Notes under the pieces: model-generated | The model's input: only the letters and a program-made list of their open reading frames with translations | What the model was told of the DNA's origin: nothing | Databases searched by the model: none | Assembly (NCBI GenBank): GCA_944472135.2 | Contig: OX235264.1 | Span: 87,740,319-87,804,318, forward strand | Origin: Trichobilharzia regenti | Taxonomy: Eukaryota; Platyhelminthes; Trematoda; Strigeidida; Schistosomatidae | Reading direction: 5' to 3' | Length of the DNA stretch: 64,000 nt | Shown: in pieces, positions 12,401 through 23,479 of the stretch | Position numbering within the stretch: the first letter of the stretch is position 1 | How the letters are laid out: each line of letters opens with the position of its first letter | Translations under genes and position numbers: made by a program

Positions 12401-15400
12401 TAATGTTCCGAGTGGAAAACAGGGCTTCAAGCTGCAAGCAGTGGTTTTATTTTCTTTCGGACACGGTTGATAGTTTTTCTCCCGACCTTTACTATCTACC
12501 GACGTTACTTCCGGTCTGGCGAGATTCAGAAGCATGTCGGCTGGGAATCGAACCTCGGAGCACATATGTGGTTGTCTTCTGTCTACATATGTGGTTGACA
12601 AGCGTCTTACCGCTTTACCACCGAAGCACACTAACTGACACTGGTAGTTGTACTTACTTATTAGTTTACTTTTACTCCACTGAAACTAATGTCAAAGAAA
12701 GTCACAATGCCACCAGTGAAATCCAGCAAGAAATAAATTCAGTCTTTACGGTAAGCCAGACTGTATGTTTTCAAATACTGAACGCCTTTTAAATGTTTTA
12801 GTATGTCTTCGTAGACGGAGACGACTTTGCAATGACATCTCTAAGGCAATTACATAATGGTAAAACAATTCATAGCTCGTAGAACTTCATGTTTTCATAT
12901 AAATCGTTTTCATATTATGAACTAGGTGGAATTGATGCTTATGGTCTTCTACATATAGAGCTGAAGCTTAGCCAGTAGTAAGCTTGGTGCGGCCATAGCG
13001 ACCACACCACGTTAATGTCCACTAGGAATCAAAAGGAGTAAAATAATAATAAATGACAAAAACACGTGGATCCCAAGATTTAACCAATACCTAACACACT
13101 GAAACAACTAAATCCAAATGAAGTCATTTGGAATGAAATAGAAGAAAGACAAGTAGGTAACAATGTGACAGCTACACCAAAAGTCTCACATCGTTCTACC
13201 AGTCCTCTTCAAAACAAAAACCCCAATGCATAATGCTTCATCACTTCACATATTATTGCATCGTTTTCAACCTGGTTAGAAGAATGTGTCAATTTATTTG
13301 ACAACTATATACAAACTAACTAAGTATATGAACAATATGACTCAGGAGACATCAAAATTCAAGACAGCGTCAACGACTCAATCCACTCAACAACTTAAAT
13401 TCACAAATCACACAAATGTTCAAACCATATCATACAATCTTCACAGGACTCACTTTTTCATTCCATCTACAGCAGCATCATACACATTCCGTATATCCGC
13501 TTCGTCTGTATTCAACTGACCCGTTGGACTAAATATCTAAAACAATTCCACAAACACAAGTTACACCTTTCACTAGACCAAGAGAAAGGGTTATGTAAAC
13601 TGAACAACAAAACAGAACGATCGCTAATTAGTCAATGATGAGTGTCAGCTGATATCGAAGATTATTCAAAGTGTTTAAATGGATTAAATACCTCGAATAT
13701 GAAATCACCGCACTAATTCTTTGATATCTCTGTGTGCAATCATTCCACACAACGCTCAATACTTACAATTCACATAATTGTCACCTGGATTAAAATACGA
13801 AACACCATCCATCCCATCTACAATAAGATTGATAAACATGGACTTTTCAATTAAGATGCTGTTGTCTTTTTTTTCTCAAATATGTAAAATCCATATTTCA
13901 TAACCTCAATTGCATCAATTTATTTTTGAGAAAGACACGAACAAAAGTCAGATAATTACAATCCCTCGAAATAATTACTGGCCGTATTATACCAGAAATA
14001 AAACGATAGATTGTTCAGGAACAGATCTTCAGACTAAGCACTGCCTTAGATATGACTGAAATCTTTGTACATAAACGCAACGAATTTCATACGATGATTC
14101 CCTTTCTATAAAGATGAATAAAGAAAGAAGAAACATAGGCGTAGAATAATCTGGATCCATTTGTCTCATTGGTTCTCATCAGCTGAGTACAACCCGAATT
14201 CTCTAATAAAATAAAAATAAAAAGTGTACAGTTTTAACAAACTTCTGTCGACTAGCAAGCATATTGTCAGAGCGTCATAGTAAAATAAGGCGTTTCGATT
14301 TACAAGGTGTCTAAAGTGTTACGACATATATAAGGAAGAAGTTTCTTGAGAAAAATCAATTAACAGTTGTGTTGTTGGGATGGTAACCAAAGAAAATTAG
14401 TAAGAGTTACGTAATTAGATAAGAGAAGATCAAATTTTAAAATTTCGGTGCACATGAGGTCAGATGAGAAGTTGATGATGTAATACAGTGAGCAGGACTC
14501 AGAAGATCAAGAAAAAATTATCTCTTAAGAGAGTCAAGCGAAAAATAAACGGGGGGAGGGAGTGAAAAGATAAGTTAACAAAATTAGAAAACGAAGAGTT
14601 ACTAAGACGTGTTGAGTCACCAGGGTAATTGAAGTCCAACAACGGATTCTTTTTGGACACTAAGTCAGGCTTCAATCGTTTTATTGCTATGGCTTTAGCA
14701 AACCTGACTCTCTTAAGAGATAATTTTTTCTTGATCTTCTGAGTCCTGCTCACTGTATTACATCATCAACTTCTCATCTGACCTCATGTGCACCGAAATT
14801 TTAAAATTTGATCTTCTCTTATCTAATTACGTAACTCTTACTAATTTTCTTTGGTTACCATCCCAACAACACAACTGTTAATTGATTTTTCTCAGGAAAC
14901 TTCTCCCTTATATATGTCGTAACACTTTAGACACCTTGTAAATCGAGACGCCTTATTTTACTATGACGCTCTGACAATATGCTTGCTAATCGACAGAAGT
15001 TTGTTAAAACTGTACACTTTTTATTTTTATTTTATTAAGGAATTCAGGTTGTACTCAGCTGATGAGAACCAATGAGACAAATGCATCCAGATTATTCTGC
15101 GCCTATGTTTCTTCTTTCCTTGTGCAACGAATTTCATCTTCTCTACCCACCCAGCTGAAAACAGATCTATCTTTTGAAGAAATCCCCTAACTCATGTAGA
15201 GCTTATTTCAGCTTATAGTATGTGAATAGCATAACAAATGGCGAGCTACTGAAGACAGATGGAAAACTTTTGAATTCATAATTCACTGAATGGCCTAGAC
15301 ACATTGGAGCCAGTGAGTGAAATCTCTGCGTTCTGTGGTGCAAAACTTCTCTTCTTGAAGATATTACAGATGGCAGCAATGAATATTCCGTATGAGACTT

Positions 15401-17994
15401 CGTTCTGACTCACCTACGTTTTATTCACATACAAGTATTCTGGTGGGGAAAAGACTACATTACATCAGACACCGATTAACACAACCTGGAAATCGTTAAA
15501 TATTAAGTTTGAAATCCTTTCGCATCAATGAGTAAATAACTCTGTAACTTAAATTAACCCTCCAACAATAACATCCCTTCAATAGACGACTGAAGAACCA
15601 AGTATTAAGTACTACACTGCCATCAACATGCAGGATGAATAGATCACTTCGAAAACTGTAAACGTGTCATCAAGCAAATAATACATAATCTTCAGAAATT
15701 CGCTGGAATCACTGTAACACACATTACGTGAAGCTCATCAGTACTCACAGAAATCCATTCATTGTTGTCGTTTCTATTGGTCAACAAACACCTTAACTGA
15801 AACATACTGAGACTCGTCATATGATGAACTACATCAGAAAAGAATAAATTACATTCAGATAGAAAACAACAAAAACAAAGTAAATCAGAACATTCACTCA
15901 CCAATCTCTTCGATGGATGTTCCGGAAATGGAATCACACTGATTTCATCAGAAAACTTCGGATTCACCTTCAACCAATCATCAAAGGAAAGCAAAGATGT
16001 TATTCATTTACTGAATGTATTGAGATATCTACAATGTCACAATCTGATTTTCACAGCTTTGTGGAGACAATTCTTCTCATCATATTCAACAATATTGAGT
16101 TGTGTGAATTGTTTTCATATCTATGCAATGGTTCACGTCCTTATTATCACTTAAAAGTATCTACTTCAATTTTTTGTGTCTCACCTCGTATGTCACGGAA
16201 GGCAAACTAACATTTTCGTAGAATCATTCACTTAATGTCGACATAGTTTTGCATCAGTTCAACAGTACTCTATCAATTTACAATCATCTCTCACTAGTAT
16301 GGTAAACATATTTGTTGTCACAGTGATGCACATTCAAACTTCGTTTCACCTGCCATTCTTGTCTTGTTAGTCGCCATGATAATTGTTTATATCAGGTAGA
16401 TAGCTGAAATTTGTAAAATGGTGCTCTACCCGTCCATTAACCAGGACTGAACACTACTTCCTACACTATTTTCTCAATACACATTCTTATCCTATGTCAT
16501 TCACAATAAGCTTGTTGATCGTGTGAAACGTCGTGCGTCCAACATATCATTCACCAATTGACTACACATAGATTCAAAAAGCAGATATGAGTCTTACTAA
16601 CGTTCCTCCGGCTACTAACAATAATAATAATAATAATCACTTTATGTCAAACAATAATTATCATACACAATGAAGTTCTCACTGTTTTTACACATACTGT
16701 AACAATTTAGTTCCATTCATAAATATACAAATACATAAAATTGAAAACAACAACAACAACAATAATAAAACCACAAAAACTCTAAGTTAGTGGAACACAA
16801 TGAAGTATAAATAAATTGCATAATAAATTATACCCACTGATTACAGAACTAAACTGAAACACATGACTATCCGACTGGAGTCTTCGAGAAGATATGAATC
16901 AAGGTCAAGGAGTGTCGGTCATTATGCTCAAAATTACTTATAATGGTGCAGACATACTGGATAACCGACATGTGCAAATTTCCGAGAATTGTGACTAAGC
17001 TCCATCTAATTACTAACTCTCCCACACATCTTCGACCGCAGCAGATTCATTTCATTTATGTTGCCTTCTTCTATGTGCTTTACCATACTTTGGTAATTCA
17101 ACCTGGTTCACGTGTGTGCAAAGTTCCAAAATGACCAATCACTGACTCACTCACACAGTAATCAGCTTATTGTAGGATACTTTAATCATACTAGATGTAT
17201 CAAAATACACGGAATGCTTATTCCATATGTCTGATGGGACCAGGTTAGATTAGACAAACAACTGCTGACTGTTTCACCTGGTCATAGCAGCAATGCATCA
17301 GTTCAAACTACTTTATTTATGAATATCTACTTCAGCTAAAATTGGTAAGGCATAAAATAATCTTGTTCATCTGAATATTGCGTATATCAAGGTGGAAATT
17401 CACGACTCATGCTCTAATCAGACTAAAGTGGTTGAATACATTCTCAAAGGATTGAGTGAACAAGTACACATGAATAATAACTTGGGAAATAAGAGAATAG
17501 ATAAAATAACAACGACTATAGATAAAAAGTGTACGGAAACTGCATGGGTGCGACCAAGTTATAGAAGTTTTCACAGCCTGCAGTAATAACTTTCGGAAAG
17601 TACATCTAGAAGTTTCACTTTTCATGATTTCCCTTCCTACATTAAGTGAATTAGAAACAGGGATGTTTTCTACTTCAAATTCAGTCTCAAACTTCACACT
17701 TTATGCCTATATCCATAGTATTTCCATACAACAATAATGAATAATCTAAATATGTGATACACTGACAATAATACTCACCTCACTGAATTTTTTCAAGGCA
17801 TTCAAAGCGAGTTTTAACGGTTCTGGTAGATGTTCTGCATCGTCATTTACTAGGAGAACGGCATCGTATGAAGAATCGGTCAAAGAGGACACTGGGAATG
17901 CAGGTGTTATGATACTGTGGGGCATTATTTCTGAGGGTGACTTGTTTGTGAATACGTTTACAGCTTTCTGTTGAGCAGTTGACTTTAATTCCAT
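3353..17994 (-). CDS. M17 leucyl aminopeptidase (cytosolic, Zn/Mn type), ten exons, complete
   Basis: Joined exons 17994-17779, 15967-15902, 13536-13454, 12252-12117, 11582-11300, 10111-9720, 8813-8733, 6569-6483, 5754-5602 and 3496-3353 give 1641 nt, or 546 codons plus TGA, with no frame conflict. The N-terminal third is the M17 regulatory fold; the catalytic domain starts near residue 250. Residues matching the bovine lens enzyme are K292 and D297 in [11 protein letters not shown]304, D315 in MHRDK, and D375, E377 and R379 in HSDAEGR. The family removes N-terminal residues from peptides, working as a hexamer with two metal ions per site. The wording around TGGADVK and MAGMHRDK resembles the nematode W07G4.4-type subgroup more than human NPEPL1; this is from memory of the family, not a search. 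The length slightly exceeds the usual 480-530. Introns hold Penelope and RTE debris. Confidence 0.94.
4080..4785 (-). mobile_element. Penelope-like 3' fragment (linker, GIY-YIG remnant and 3' UTR)
   Basis: The minus strand reads [16 protein letters not shown] near 4780-4690, the linker seen in the copy at 23480-25540 (IIPYKEGTSETTLRRIL). A decayed GIY-YIG region and 3' UTR sequence follow; the UTR is shared in part with 42560-42650. Lies in the last intron of the aminopeptidase gene. Confidence 0.75.
4785..5320 (+). mobile_element. SR2-type RTE retrotransposon, 3' end
   Basis: The plus strand has the C-terminal signature of RTE elements: [12 protein letters not shown], then [16 protein letters not shown], then a sequence like [16 protein letters not shown] tail containing 'gttccactcggaacacaa' (near 5286) follows. 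It abuts the Penelope fragment in the opposite strand. The 5' part of the element is missing. The domain order matches RTE-clade non-LTR retrotransposons; the SR2 assignment is from memory. Confidence 0.72.
5602..5754 (-). CDS. Aminopeptidase exon 9
   Basis: 153 nt in phase 0-0, acceptor TTCAAG, donor GTGAGC. Codes [20 protein letters not shown] through [17 protein letters not shown], the region that lines the active-site opening in M17 enzymes. Confidence 0.92.
6483..6569 (-). CDS. Aminopeptidase exon 8
   Basis: 87 nt in phase 0-0, acceptor AACAG, donor GTGAGT. Codes [20 protein letters not shown] followed by GDLISDVVE. The position and the MDN motif fit the helical segment of the M17 catalytic domain. 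Confidence 0.9.
6570..8732. other. Aminopeptidase intron 7, no feature recognised
   Basis: About 2.2 kb of AT-rich sequence between exons 8 and 7. Short open frames here lack codon structure and similarity to known families. Confidence 0.5.
8733..8813 (-). CDS. Aminopeptidase exon 7
   Basis: 81 nt in phase 0-0, acceptor TTTCAG, donor GTTAGT. Codes [18 protein letters not shown], matching the ATLTG strand of M17 enzymes. Too short to stand out as an open reading frame on its own. Confidence 0.92.
9720..10111 (-). CDS. Aminopeptidase exon 6 (active site)
   Basis: 392 nt, acceptor TTGTCAG, donor AAAAG|GTATGT. Carries all metal-binding and catalytic residues: [10 protein letters not shown] (K292, D297), K304, D315 and HSDAEGR (D375, E377, R379), followed by the conserved ADLLCEA helix. 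Confidence 0.96.
10112..11299. other. Aminopeptidase intron 5, no feature recognised
   Basis: About 1.2 kb of AT-rich sequence with no coding, RNA or repeat signature that I could identify. Confidence 0.5.
11300..11582 (-). CDS. Aminopeptidase exon 5
   Basis: 283 nt, acceptor ACACAG, donor TCAG|GTAATC. Codes [12 protein letters not shown] through the linker helix ([17 protein letters not shown]) to [12 protein letters not shown] at the start of the catalytic domain. Confidence 0.93.
12117..12252 (-). CDS. Aminopeptidase exon 4
   Basis: 136 nt, from a GTAG acceptor to an ACG|GTAAGT donor. Codes [11 protein letters not shown] and [15 protein letters not shown]. The first base completes the lysine codon split with exon 3. 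Confidence 0.9.
12393..12640 (-). mobile_element. tRNA-headed SINE, diverged subfamily
   Basis: The minus strand shows a tRNA-like A box (gtggtaaagcggtaagacgc), a B box (gaggttcgattccc) near 12545 and the family tail 'ccactcggaacatt' near 12400. The body differs from the other copies and an internal 'caaccacatatgt' is repeated. Inserted in intron 3 of the aminopeptidase. Confidence 0.7.
13454..13536 (-). CDS. Aminopeptidase exon 3
   Basis: Acceptor TTTTAG, donor AA|GTGAGT. Codes [20 protein letters not shown], matching the PTGPL-type stretch of M17 N-terminal domains. Ends in phase 2, completed by exon 4. Confidence 0.88.
14091..15123 (-). mobile_element. Penelope-like insertion in inverted (hairpin) form with 14-bp target duplication
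   Basis: Two arms, 14121-14536 and 14705-15119, are near-perfect reverse complements of about 415 bp around a 168-bp spacer. On the minus strand the spacer codes a Penelope C-terminus ([21 protein letters not shown]). The left arm is therefore its 3' UTR and the right arm an inverted copy of that UTR. The right arm ends with sequence related to the 3' UTR at 19930-20040. The whole unit is flanked by gcaacgaatttcat at 14077-14090 and 15124-15137. Terminal repeats that may be inverted are known for Penelope elements. Confidence 0.85.
15902..15967 (-). CDS. Aminopeptidase exon 2
   Basis: A 66-nt, phase 0-0 exon reading [20 protein letters not shown] and ending before GTGAGT. A pyrimidine tract (tttgctttccttt) precedes the acceptor AAG. 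The 3' end is firm. The 5' end is the only acceptor I found that keeps phase and avoids an in-frame TGA. Confidence 0.8.
15968..17778. other. Aminopeptidase intron 1; short ATA/ACA repeats only
   Basis: A (ATA)n-like tract lies near 16618-16636 and an (ACA)n tract near 16748-16766. Otherwise nothing was recognised. Confidence 0.45.
17779..17994 (-). CDS. Aminopeptidase exon 1 (start codon)
   Basis: Starts at the ATG at 17994 and codes 72 residues of the M17 N-terminal domain, including [18 protein letters not shown]. Ends GAG|GTGAGT in phase 0. No stronger upstream ATG in frame was seen. Confidence 0.9.
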
Positions 17995-17999
17995 AACAG

Positions 18000-18890
18000 T
18001 GACGAATCAGAATAAGTGGCCAATCATATTCTTGAAAATTGGAACCAATTAATTATCGAAACACCTGTCCAGGATCTCGTAGTTTTCAGTCATCTTCTAA
18101 CTAATGTCACCACATGGTCTAACTTGAAATTAAGCTAGGAAAAAAAACTTAGTTACAGTTAACAGACACCTAGGTTAGATAATAGATGACCAATCATGGT
18201 ACAGTTTCATTTTGGATTACGAACTGGTAGCTTGTAGAAACTTGTAGGAAACCTGGGAGTGTTGGATAGCTGTTTCTTCTTAGTATGCGACACTGTAGCA
18301 GTAAGTACTCGTGATCTTGTGAGAAATAAATTCATGGCTCTCAGGTTTTGAGCCAAGCCCATATATTCCAAATGGTGCCGATTTGCAGAATATAGTGCAA
18401 GTAACAAATAATTTAACACGCAAATTGATTCACTCCTCTGGTCATGACTTGTTACCAGAACTCTAGGTAACTTTATTCAGTCACTAGTGAGCGTTAGATC
18501 AGGTTCGTTTCCTGGCAGGTGTATGCAGATGAAGAAACTAGGACGAAAGAGCTGTCCAGTTCGCCATGGTCCAATGGTTAATGAAAAGTCAAAGCTTGAA
18601 GACATTTTAGTTTAAAAGGTCGGATTTGTGGTCACTATCTACCGGATGACGAGCGTTTGCTCTACTTAAGACTTTCCCCCTTTTCAGTCGTAAGTTCCTT
18701 GGAGTATACACTGACTTGCAAGCACAAATCCTTCTCTCAGTTCGTCCGATGCATCTGTCTTGGCGAGTATATGCAAGTTGATTTATGGATTTGGAGATAA
18801 GATTTAAAGGACTACTTGCTAACCTTAGATTATCTCAATGAGGAATAAATTCGGTAGGTTGCGATTCACCTGGCAATAAGATGAGGTTTT
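18000..18890. other. Upstream flank of the aminopeptidase gene
   Basis: Would contain the promoter and 5' UTR of the aminopeptidase. I see no TATA box or other motif that stands out from the AT-rich background. Confidence 0.4.
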
Positions 18891-18899
18891 TTTAGAGTG

Positions 18900-20060
18900 A
18901 CATTCATTTTGTATTTAATTCTTCCAAATGCGTCATCGCCTTTGAATCTAAGCTTTAGGAAGACTGGTTTCTCCCGAAATGTGTCACCGGGAATGTAGAG
19001 AGATTTGTGTATAATCTATTGGACCTACATCTAAGTAGACTTGAATTAGAAGCAGTGTCACACTTTTATTTAGACAGACAGAGTTAAAACCAGTAAGTGA
19101 AGAAACACAAGACTGGTTAAAATTCAAATTTTTTCATATTATTAACCAGTACATAAAGTCATCAGTCAAATAATCCGAAATCCTAACTAGAGAACGTCTA
19201 AGAGATTTGAGAACACTAAGGAAATCACAGTGCTAGCAGAAAAGGGTTCCAGGGTGGTTACAATGGACAGGAATTATTACGTACATGAAGTCGAGTCAAT
19301 TCTAGGGGATTCGTCACTATTCGTATTGGATAGTACAATTTGTGATCGAATATTGAAGCATATTTCAAGGAACTTGAGACTGAAAGGTGAAAAGTCATTA
19401 GTGAAATCATTCTTCACCTCATAGGTAGTGGCCACAAGATCGACTTTTTTAAATCATATAAAGTACAGGTCAGGACCAGCCTACTACGTGTCACCCAAGG
19501 TGTAGCGATTAAACTTTCAAACCCTGACTTGTGCATTCATGAAGAAATGGTTGCTAATCTCTTCATACCATGGCGAAGACATTCTTTCTTTTCTTCATTT
19601 TCTCAATTGCGTTAATTTTGACAATGTCATTTCATACCCATTAACTGACTTTTGTATTCTCACCGATACTCTTGACCTGAATATTCTGACCTGCACTCAA
19701 CTTATTATTATTCCGGTCACTTCAAATACTTCGAAACTTGTAAGTGTTATGTTAAATGTGCTACTTATTCTAATTTTCGCCCGACTTCCGTTCTTGTAAT
19801 TTTCTCCATTTACAAGTAGGCTTACTGACACTTGCGGTTGCTTCCTCTCAGCTCCATCTATCTCGAATTACGTAATATTAATGGCTACTGCCAATTTAGT
19901 TAAAGTATGCATAAATTTTGTATATTGATTTCGTAACTGTTTTAGGTTGTATGCAGTTGATAAGACCCAATGAAATATAACGACGTCATGCAATCCTGCA
20001 CAATTTATTCTTGTTGCTTTGTTTAAATAAAGCAAGTCAGGAATTCATGTGAACATCTAG
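18900..20060 (+). mobile_element. Penelope-like copy with the RT domain deleted
   Basis: The plus strand reads an N-terminal Penelope segment (LLDLHLSRLELEAV; LTRERLRDLRTLRK; VLAEKGSRVVTMDRNYYV). It then passes within about 70 nt to the C-terminal nuclease region (EIILHLIGSGHKIDFFKSYK; GVAIKLSNPDLCIHEEMV; LFIPW), with frameshifts. No RT motifs lie between. The 3' UTR that follows (19540-20060) resembles the arms at 14091-15123. Confidence 0.75.
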
Positions 20061-20064
20061 ATAT

Positions 20065-21640
20065 GATAATGAGAAGTGAATTCGACTAAAAGTGTCATTC
20101 AGTTATATTATATCACGGTATTATATGAAATAAACTTATCTGATATCGAGTTGTTCAGAGAAGCCTCTAATTTCTCACTCATTTTTACTTCAATGGACTA
20201 GTAGATCTCTACACATACAAGTAAACTTGTACATTAATAAAGTTAATCGGAAAAAATGAATCCATGTAAGAAGAATGTACTACTGTGTTTAATTGACTTA
20301 TTCTGTCGAAAAGTATTCAACTACCCAGGTGAAACATAGCCTGACCACCGTAATCGAATCCATTAATATCTCACTGTCAGTCAAATGCTAATTAGTAATT
20401 AAGGTAGAAAGATATTCTCGAAAATTCTGCTTATTATAGAAGAAAAATGATCATTGATATCATGGAATGGCAGTAGAAATATATGGTGAACTATAAGCAG
20501 CTCGAAGTTATCGACATTGGATTCAGGCCAGTTGACGTCATAATAACATGCTAAGCTCATAATCTGGAGGTTTCTAACTGGGTATCCAGTAGGATAATGA
20601 GTGTGCACTGCTGAATGGCGCCAGAGTAGGATGACACAGCTGACTACTTTTAATTTGGCTTACAGCAGTTGTCCATATGATTCCGGTGGGTAAAGAAATC
20701 TAATCTCCGAATTAAATTAAATACACACAAACCATGCACTTACATGATGTTCTGAACAGAGCTGAAGGAAGTCGACAGGACACTCAATTCCACAAAATAA
20801 TCACAGCAACTAAAATATATTTAAAGTGCTGTTAAGATTCATCATCATATTCTGCTCTGAGGAGAAAAGTAGGTGGAATTCTCGATACAAACTAGTGTAT
20901 AAGGCCTGACAGAGTTTTCACTAGACTCTACGCATCTAGCCCAATCGCAGTAATAAAATGAGCTGGAATTTTGTCATCACGAACATTCTTTGACATGCAC
21001 CATGAGTCAACGCATTCAAGATAATCGGAGATTTCCCGTGGCGAACCGTTCATAGGAAACTTTCCAAGATTATTTAATCCTACTCGTGACACCAAAATGT
21101 AATAATTATTTGTAATAGTAGTATTTCGCAATGACCGAATTACAGGACATCAACCAACAACACAGAGATGGATGAATTTAGGAATTTGTATTAATAATAA
21201 TAAATATTAACAAACAACAGTAATTATGTAAACAATACAGTGATAGAAATTGTCAATCACCACACAGACGCTTCTCAAACAATTAAGTGATTAAACTGGA
21301 GATACCTGAAGGGATATAAGGTATTGATGATGCTTTCATGATGCATAACTTATGAGAAAAAACTCACATACAACGCATCGTGACATTTGACTTCAAATAA
21401 CTAAGTAAAACTTTTGTAATACACACAAATTGATCACAAAGATAATTTATAAATTTATTTAACCATGTGATTATCCATCTAAATGATAATAACATGCAAA
21501 TCTGATACCAGACCTTAGCGGTCAATCCATAAGAAGCTCAGCTTTACTTCTGTTGTCCTGCTTTAGGAAGATGCATCAGTAAGGCTGAGAAGACACAGTC
21601 ATGTTAAAAAGCACAAACAAACATGAAATCCAAATGGAGA
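20065..21640. other. Intergenic sequence, nothing recognised
   Basis: AT-rich, no convincing ORF, RNA gene or repeat seen. Confidence 0.4.
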
Positions 21641-21795
21641 ACTTCTAACTTGCAGTTGTGCTTTCAGAGCTGAATGGTTTAGTTGCGCTTCCAAATTGAA
21701 ATCTGTGCTGAATTTATCATCTAGAAAGACATTGAAAGCTTCACAACTAAACTATCCATTTGAGAGAGAACACAACTACACCAATTCCATCCCCC
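21640..21795. repeat. Penelope-type terminal motif, one direct and one inverted copy
   Basis: The stretch at 21705-21783 aligns with the 3' end of the Penelope insertion at 59340-59425 (gctgaa...gaaagct...aactaaact...cca...gagaacacaact). An inverted, shorter copy lies at 21655-21700. Together they form an imperfect hairpin. Confidence 0.55.
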
Positions 21796-22131
21796 TGAGC
21801 TACAAATCATCCACATAACAATATAAACTAATTTTCAATGGACTGAAATAATCTACAGATTTCTAACTTAATTTGAAGGGTGACTACGCTAGTATACTTT
21901 GGAAAATAATACTAGAGAGGAAAAATTAAATTAATTTCTAATAATGGATATTTGCAGAATATTAGGTCGTTGCATTCCGTCCACTTCATGTAAATTATAT
22001 CAGCATTTTACTTTCGGGATATTTTGTGCTTCACTCCGTGTCACTTATCTTCTTTGAATGCTTAATGTATTCCTCATTTCTTTCTAAAGAATCTCTTACT
22101 AAGTGAATATCAAAGTTTTATTTCTACATTA

Positions 22132-23241
22132 GGCGAAGTTAAACTGTCAGGTCCCAGAGAGGCGAACTCTCCAATGACCTTGGACGCATGCTAGTCGTTG
22201 GTTAACAAGACCTGTTATTATTATAGTACTAATATGAACACTATTCATTAACTAAGGGGCAAATTTCATTCGGATCATGTTTTTAAATACTGCCTGTTTT
22301 CATAGAACGTAGTCGCAGATGTACTCGTGGTGCTTTCATGTACCTGCAATCGTATTCACAAGCTACTGATGGATATGTATTCAAGCGCACACAGTGTACG
22401 AAACGAATGAGTGTTCATACTGGTAAGTTTTACACTGAATTCATTGTTTTCTAGGAACTTTCTTTGCTAAATCGAAACTTCCTTTAACATATATAATGTA
22501 TATGTACCATTGCTGGATACTGAAGTCCGGAGTGAGATCAACAGCCACGTGGACAGAAAACAGCTTGATGTCAGCTGTGCAGTGGTTTCAGTATTGCCGA
22601 GATATAGCCTCCTGTAAGTTAGATAATGTTACACAAGTGTTGGTGTGATTGTTCACATCGTATAAACAGGGCTCATAAAGAAGAAATACAGTCACGCTAG
22701 AGCTAACAACTTTTGGATACTGTTTATTTATGACAACCAATCTCAGAAGACGATAATGGAGGTGATTCCAGACAGCATTGCCGACACTCTTCTACCTATT
22801 ATTCAAAGGCTGTTTATCCCTGGTACCAACCACTATCTACACCAGTGAATGTGCGGAATATAGCCACTTATAAGAGTTAACCATTCCCATGATTTCGTCG
22901 ACCCTATTACTGGCACTCATTCGAATTCAATAGAGGGCTTCTAGGGTAGATTAAAAAATAGGATAAGATCAATAAATGACTCACGAAACCAACTTATTTT
23001 CAGTCACCTCGATGAATATATGCATAGAAATTGATTCAAATTAAAAACTGACACTCCCCAATATAACTGAGACGTCTTTTTAAGCCATGTCACAGAAAAA
23101 TACCCGGTTTAATTTATTTTTATGAATTTTCTTGTAAATAAATGTCATTTTTTGTTTAAAAATTGCTTTTTTTCTATGATTGGTCGCCTCAAGGTCACTA
23201 GTGCGTTCGCATCCCATGGGACCTGATAGTTTAACTTTGCC
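22132..23241 (+). mobile_element. Merlin DNA transposon, decayed, with TIRs and target duplication
   Basis: Terminal inverted repeats start ggcgaagttaaact at 22132 and end agtttaactttgcc at 23241, and similarity extends inward about 60 bp. Flanks ctacatta (22124-22131) and ctacacaa (23242-23249) look like an 8-bp target duplication with two changes. Merlin elements make 8-9 bp duplications. The transposase relic is inside on the same strand. Confidence 0.85.
22312..22945 (+). pseudogene. Merlin transposase relic with two micro-introns
   Basis: Exons read RRCTRGAFMYLQSYSQATDG and YVFKRTQCTKRMSVHTG, then TFFAKSKLPLTYIMYMYH and SVQ-type helical sequence, then KKKYSHARANNFWILFIYD, then LLPIIQRLFIPGT, then after a frameshift VNHSHDFVDPITGTHSNSIE. 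This is the order of the ISXO2/IS1595-like transposase domain of Merlin. GT-AG introns of 32 bp (22423-22454) and 56 bp (22614-22669) keep the frame when removed. The first acidic residue of the catalytic triad (VEVDE-type motif) is not visible, and stops follow 22830, so it is inactive. Confidence 0.82.
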
Positions 23242-23479
23242 CTACACAATGCTACTTTTTAAGAGTAATACAAATCACAGCTATTATATAAGTGATACGC
23301 CAGCATGCAATAGATGCATGTAACCAAAGTATTATTTTAATCAGAGAAAGATCAATCATATCCAAAGTAGAGCATATTACTGATGAAAGTGACGCTTTAC
23401 CACAACTTTTTCCTGCTACATAAAATCTTTTTATTTAACAAACATCGAAAACAAAGTATGAATAGTTATATTGATCTGC

